From Chryseobacterium gleum (GTDB taxonomy: Bacteria > Bacteroidota > Bacteroidia > Flavobacteriales_D > Crocinitomicaceae): 64,000 nt of DNA. The stretch lies in contig CAMDFX010000010.1 in assembly GCA_945897805.1 (NCBI GenBank), positions 51,455-115,454 of the forward strand, in the 5' to 3' direction. Shown here piece by piece: positions 61,327 through 64,000 of this stretch. The position numbers were made by a program, and so were the translations under genes. Position 1 is the stretch's first letter; each line of letters starts with the position of its first letter. The notes under the pieces were generated by a model. That model saw only the letters and a list, made by a program, of their open reading frames with translations, did not search any database and was not told where the DNA came from.

Positions 61327-62718
61327 ATGATAAAACATACAAAATCATACCTTGCTGATAGTCACGTCGCTTTTGTACTAGGGAAAGAATTTCCCAAAGT
61401 TGAAGGCGTTTCTAAAATGGTGACTGATTTAGCAAAGAAATTCATCGATTCAAAAGATGATTCAGATTATTTAAAATTAGGAGAGCAGTTTATTTTCTTT
61501 ATCCGAGAAAATGAAAACCTAGAAAAAATGCGCGTCGCAGGACATGACATTAGAACCAAATTATCCAAATCCGCCAAAGAAATTTATTTGGTAGGTCAAG
61601 GAAAAACAGTGTTGGCTTTGGCAGAGGGATTAGCTTTGTCTAATTATCAATTTTTGAAATATTTCAAAGACGCTGAAAAAAAGAAGTTTGAATTAAGTCA
61701 AATTTACCTTTTGGGCGATGCAAAAGACAAGAAAATTGCCAATCTGAACAATACCTTAAAAGCGGTTTTTTGGGCAAGAGACATGGTCAATGAACCAGTT
61801 TCATTCTTAACAGCAACCCAACTTTCGAAAGAAATTGAAGCTTTAGGCAAAGCGGCAAATTTTGATGTCAAAGTATTAGAAAAAGCCAAAATTGAAGCAT
61901 TGAAAATGGGCGGTCTTTTGGCAGTGAATAAAGGTTCAATCGATCCGCCAACTTTCACAATTATTGAATACAAACCGAAGAAACCAATCAATCAAAAACC
62001 AATTGTTTTGGTCGGAAAAGGAGTTGTTTACGATACTGGCGGTTTGAGTTTGAAACCAACTGCAAGCTCCATGGATTTGATGAAGAGCGACATGGCTGGT
62101 GCTGCTTGCATGGCAGGCACAATCTATGCTGCGGCGCTGAATCAATTGGATGTGCATTTAATTGGATTAATTCCAGCAACAGATAATCGCCCGGGTGGAA
62201 ATGCTTACACGCCTGGTGATGTCATTACCATGTATGACGGCACAACGGTAGAAGTTTTAAACACGGACGCTGAAGGAAGAATGATTTTGGCGGATGCCTT
62301 GGCTTATTCCAATAAATTGAATCCAGAATTGGTGATTGATGCAGCAACTTTAACTGGTGCAGCAGTTGTTGCTATCGGCACAAAAGCTTCTTGCCTGATG
62401 GGAAATGCGGATCAAAAAGTGATGAACGCCTTGATTGAATCAGGACTTGATGTGCACGAAAGATTGGTGCAATTGCCTTTTTGGGATGAATATTATGACG
62501 AAATGAAATCGTCTATAGCAGATTTGAAAAATATCGGTGGAAGATACGCCGGAATGATTACCGCTGGAAAATTCCTGGAACATTTCGTTAAATCACCTTA
62601 CGTTCACTTGGACATCGCAGGACCTTCATTTTTAGAAGCCGCGCAAGATTACAAAGGCAAAGGTGGAACCGGTGTTGGAATTAGATTGTTGATGAATTAC
62701 CTTCAAAACTATAAATAA
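61327..62718 (+). CDS. Leucyl aminopeptidase family protein (M17)
   Basis: A 463-aa M17 metallopeptidase. The active-site segments are complete: VLVGKGVVYDTGGLSLKP (metal-ligand Lys and Asp), MKSDMAGAAC (metal-ligand Asp) and NTDAEGRMILADAL, the family signature with a metal-ligand Asp-Glu and the catalytic Arg. The shorter N-terminal domain is less conserved, as usual. It would release N-terminal amino acids from peptides in the cytoplasm with two divalent metal ions. The stop codon overlaps the pdxA start by one base (TAATG), so the two are co-translated. Confidence 0.95.
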   Translation: MIKHTKSYLADSHVAFVLGKEFPKVEGVSKMVTDLAKKFIDSKDDSDYLKLGEQFIFFIRENENLEKMRVAGHDIRTKLSKSAKEIYLVGQGKTVLALAEGLALSNYQFLKYFKDAEKKKFELSQIYLLGDAKDKKIANLNNTLKAVFWARDMVNEPVSFLTATQLSKEIEALGKAANFDVKVLEKAKIEALKMGGLLAVNKGSIDPPTFTIIEYKPKKPINQKPIVLVGKGVVYDTGGLSLKPTASSMDLMKSDMAGAACMAGTIYAAALNQLDVHLIGLIPATDNRPGGNAYTPGDVITMYDGTTVEVLNTDAEGRMILADALAYSNKLNPELVIDAATLTGAAVVAIGTKASCLMGNADQKVMNALIESGLDVHERLVQLPFWDEYYDEMKSSIADLKNIGGRYAGMITAGKFLEHFVKSPYVHLDIAGPSFLEAAQDYKGKGGTGVGIRLLMNYLQNYK

Positions 62719-63800
62719 TGGAAAGAGAAGGCGCACCAATTAAAGTCGGTATTACCATTGGAGACATCAATGGAGTCGGCCCAGAAGTAATAATTAAAGC
62801 TTTAAGAGACAATAGGATTTTAGTAGATTGCACGCCCATAATTTATGGAGCAACCAAAACCATGTCATACCACAAAAAAGCAATCGGAGACGAGGAATTT
62901 CAATATCAATCTTGTAGAACAGCGGAAGAAGCAATTCCTAAAAAGATAAATATTGTCAATGTTTGGAATGACGAAATCAAATTTGATTTAGGCTCAGTAA
63001 CTGAGACCGGCGGAAAATATGCATTTTTATCACTGGAAAAAGCCACCGAAGATTTGGCAGCAAATAAAATTGATATTTTGGTTACAGCACCAATTTCCAA
63101 AGAAGCAATTATCAAAGCAGGTTTTCAATTTCCTGGTCATACCGAGTATTTGGCACATTTATCAGGCGTTGATGAAGCATTGATGGTGATGGTGGGACCA
63201 AACTTAAAAGTGGCGTTGGTTACCAGTCACATTGCTTTGAAAGAGGTTGCAACGAATTTGACCAAAGAGAAAGTCTTTGCAAAAATCAAAGCATTGGAAA
63301 ATTGCTTGAAAAAAGATTTCGGCATCATTCGACCAAGAATCGCAGTTTTAGGAGTCAATCCGCACGCTGGCGAAAATGGCAAAATGGGTACGGAAGAAAG
63401 TGAAGTCATCAATCCGGCAATCAATCAAGCAAAAGGCGAAGATATTTTGGCTTTTGGCCCTTATCCTGCCGATGGATTTTTTGGATCAACGCAATTGGGA
63501 AAATTTGACGCAATTCTCGCCATGTATCACGATCAAGGTTTGACTGCTTTCAAAGCATTGGCTTTTGAAGAGGGCGTAAATTATACCGCCGGTTTGCCAA
63601 TTGTGAGAACCTCGCCCGACCATGGAACGGCATTCGATATTGTTGGTCAAGACAAAGCCTCAGGTCAATCAATGCGCAGCGCGATTTATTTGGCAATGGA
63701 TATCTATCGAAAAAGACAATTTGTAAAAGAAATTTCAGTAAATCCATTGCAAGAACAAAAAAGAGTGGAGGATAAACGAAAAGGAAGAAGAGAAGAATAA
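62718..63800 (+). CDS. pdxA: 4-hydroxythreonine-4-phosphate dehydrogenase
   Basis: A 360-aa PdxA. Signatures: ITIGDINGVGPEVIIKAL at the N-terminus, VTAPISKEAIIKAGFQFPGHTEYLAHLSG (substrate binding and the metal-ligand His in GHTE), GVNPHAGENGKMGTEE (metal-ligand His), and AMYHDQGL with RTSPDHGTAFDI. It oxidises 4-phosphohydroxy-L-threonine with NAD in the pyridoxal phosphate pathway. The last ~20 residues are a basic, poorly conserved tail. Translationally coupled to the upstream aminopeptidase, though no functional link is known. Confidence 0.97.
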   Translation: MEREGAPIKVGITIGDINGVGPEVIIKALRDNRILVDCTPIIYGATKTMSYHKKAIGDEEFQYQSCRTAEEAIPKKINIVNVWNDEIKFDLGSVTETGGKYAFLSLEKATEDLAANKIDILVTAPISKEAIIKAGFQFPGHTEYLAHLSGVDEALMVMVGPNLKVALVTSHIALKEVATNLTKEKVFAKIKALENCLKKDFGIIRPRIAVLGVNPHAGENGKMGTEESEVINPAINQAKGEDILAFGPYPADGFFGSTQLGKFDAILAMYHDQGLTAFKALAFEEGVNYTAGLPIVRTSPDHGTAFDIVGQDKASGQSMRSAIYLAMDIYRKRQFVKEISVNPLQEQKRVEDKRKGRREE

Positions 63801-63893
63801 CCCAATTTTTGGTTTGAAAAACAACAACGCATCATAGACAATGGGATAAATGCCATCAATTAATAATATGCTTATACGTTTCTTTCCCCAATA

Positions 63894-63906
63894 ACTCCGT
63901 AGGAGT
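63894..63906. repeat. ACTCCGTAGGAGT hairpin element
   Basis: CTCC and GGAG face each other around GTA, followed by GAAATATTTGTA. The layout (short CCGTAGG-type hairpin, then a TTTGTAG-like tail) resembles an intergenic repeat I recall from Bacteroidota. Confidence 0.55.
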
Positions 63907-63918
63907 GAAATATTTGTA

Positions 63919-63940
63919 ACGACGGATGTAAATCCGTCGT
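63919..63940. repeat. ACGACGGAT / ATCCGTCGT hairpin
   Basis: Nine-base arms form a perfect stem with a 4-nt loop (GTAA), 13 nt after the CCGTAGG-type element. Confidence 0.75.
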
Positions 63941-63969
63941 AAAATGAATGGATAAATTCTGTTTTGGCG

Positions 63970-63993
63970 TGTGTCCGTCAGCTGACGGACACA
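63970..63993. repeat. 24-nt perfect palindrome centred on CAGCTG
   Basis: The arms TGTGTCCGTCAG and CTGACGGACACA are exact reverse complements with no spacer. Together with the two hairpins before it, this makes three palindromes in 100 bp at the window's edge; no T-run follows before the window ends. Confidence 0.85.
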
Positions 63994-64000
63994 TGACAAA

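Overview
The window is chromosomal DNA of a Bacteroidota bacterium, most probably in the order Flavobacteriales. It is AT-rich. Several genes and the tRNA carry the Bacteroidota -7 promoter box TAnnTTTG. Three secreted proteins end in the C-terminal sorting domain of the type IX secretion system (T9SS). The family-level placement is inference; no rRNA or other marker allows more.

Region 1-7.7 kb: a plus-strand operon of a membrane protein (cut by the window edge), a DUF4129-like protein, a DUF4350 protein, a MoxR AAA+ ATPase and a DUF58 protein, then a secreted CotH-type protein with a P-domain and a T9SS tail. A tRNA-Leu(CAA) with its own promoter and terminator follows. Region 8-17.2 kb: an AAA_14/DUF4143 ATPase, rlmF, and a minus-strand run of PfkB-type kinase, DUF349 repeat protein, membrane protein, VWA protein and ChlI-like AAA+ ATPase; then the fluoride channel crcB. 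Region 17.2-23.6 kb: a repeat-bearing gap, ppa, a flavoprotein, a small envelope protein and a CvpA protein on the minus strand, ygiQ on the plus strand, and a BamE-like lipoprotein.

Region 23.8-26 kb is a small accessory island. It holds an intact DUF6922-type gene whose usual partner, the AbiEii nucleotidyltransferase toxin, survives only as its first ~20 codons, and next to it a complete HipB/HipA module with two palindromic operator candidates 40 bp apart. Region 26-32.3 kb: a hotdog thioesterase and a minus-strand operon of RDD protein, rsmI, quinone-reductase-like protein and a 1132-aa SF1 helicase. Region 32.4-40.4 kb: a T9SS-exported lysyl-endopeptidase-like protease, a redoxin, a 1254-aa YwqK/MORN-type repeat protein and a lipoprotein.

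Region 40.5-50.3 kb: an orphan sensor kinase, then an overlapping minus-strand operon of LtaS-type phosphoglycerol transferase, lipid kinase and DUF1569 protein (plausibly a diacylglycerol-release and recycling pair), then polA and cysS. Region 50.3-61.3 kb: a 3223-codon T9SS cell-surface protein bracketed on both sides by clusters of the same short intergenic repeats. Region 61.3-64 kb: a leucyl aminopeptidase and pdxA, ending in a cluster of palindromic repeats.

The most unusual items are the decayed AbiEii/DUF6922 locus beside HipBA, the twin hip operators, the shared repeats flanking the giant surface gene with six GCGAAGC mini-hairpins, a recurring TGAACAAA promoter motif, and two candidate leaderless genes.
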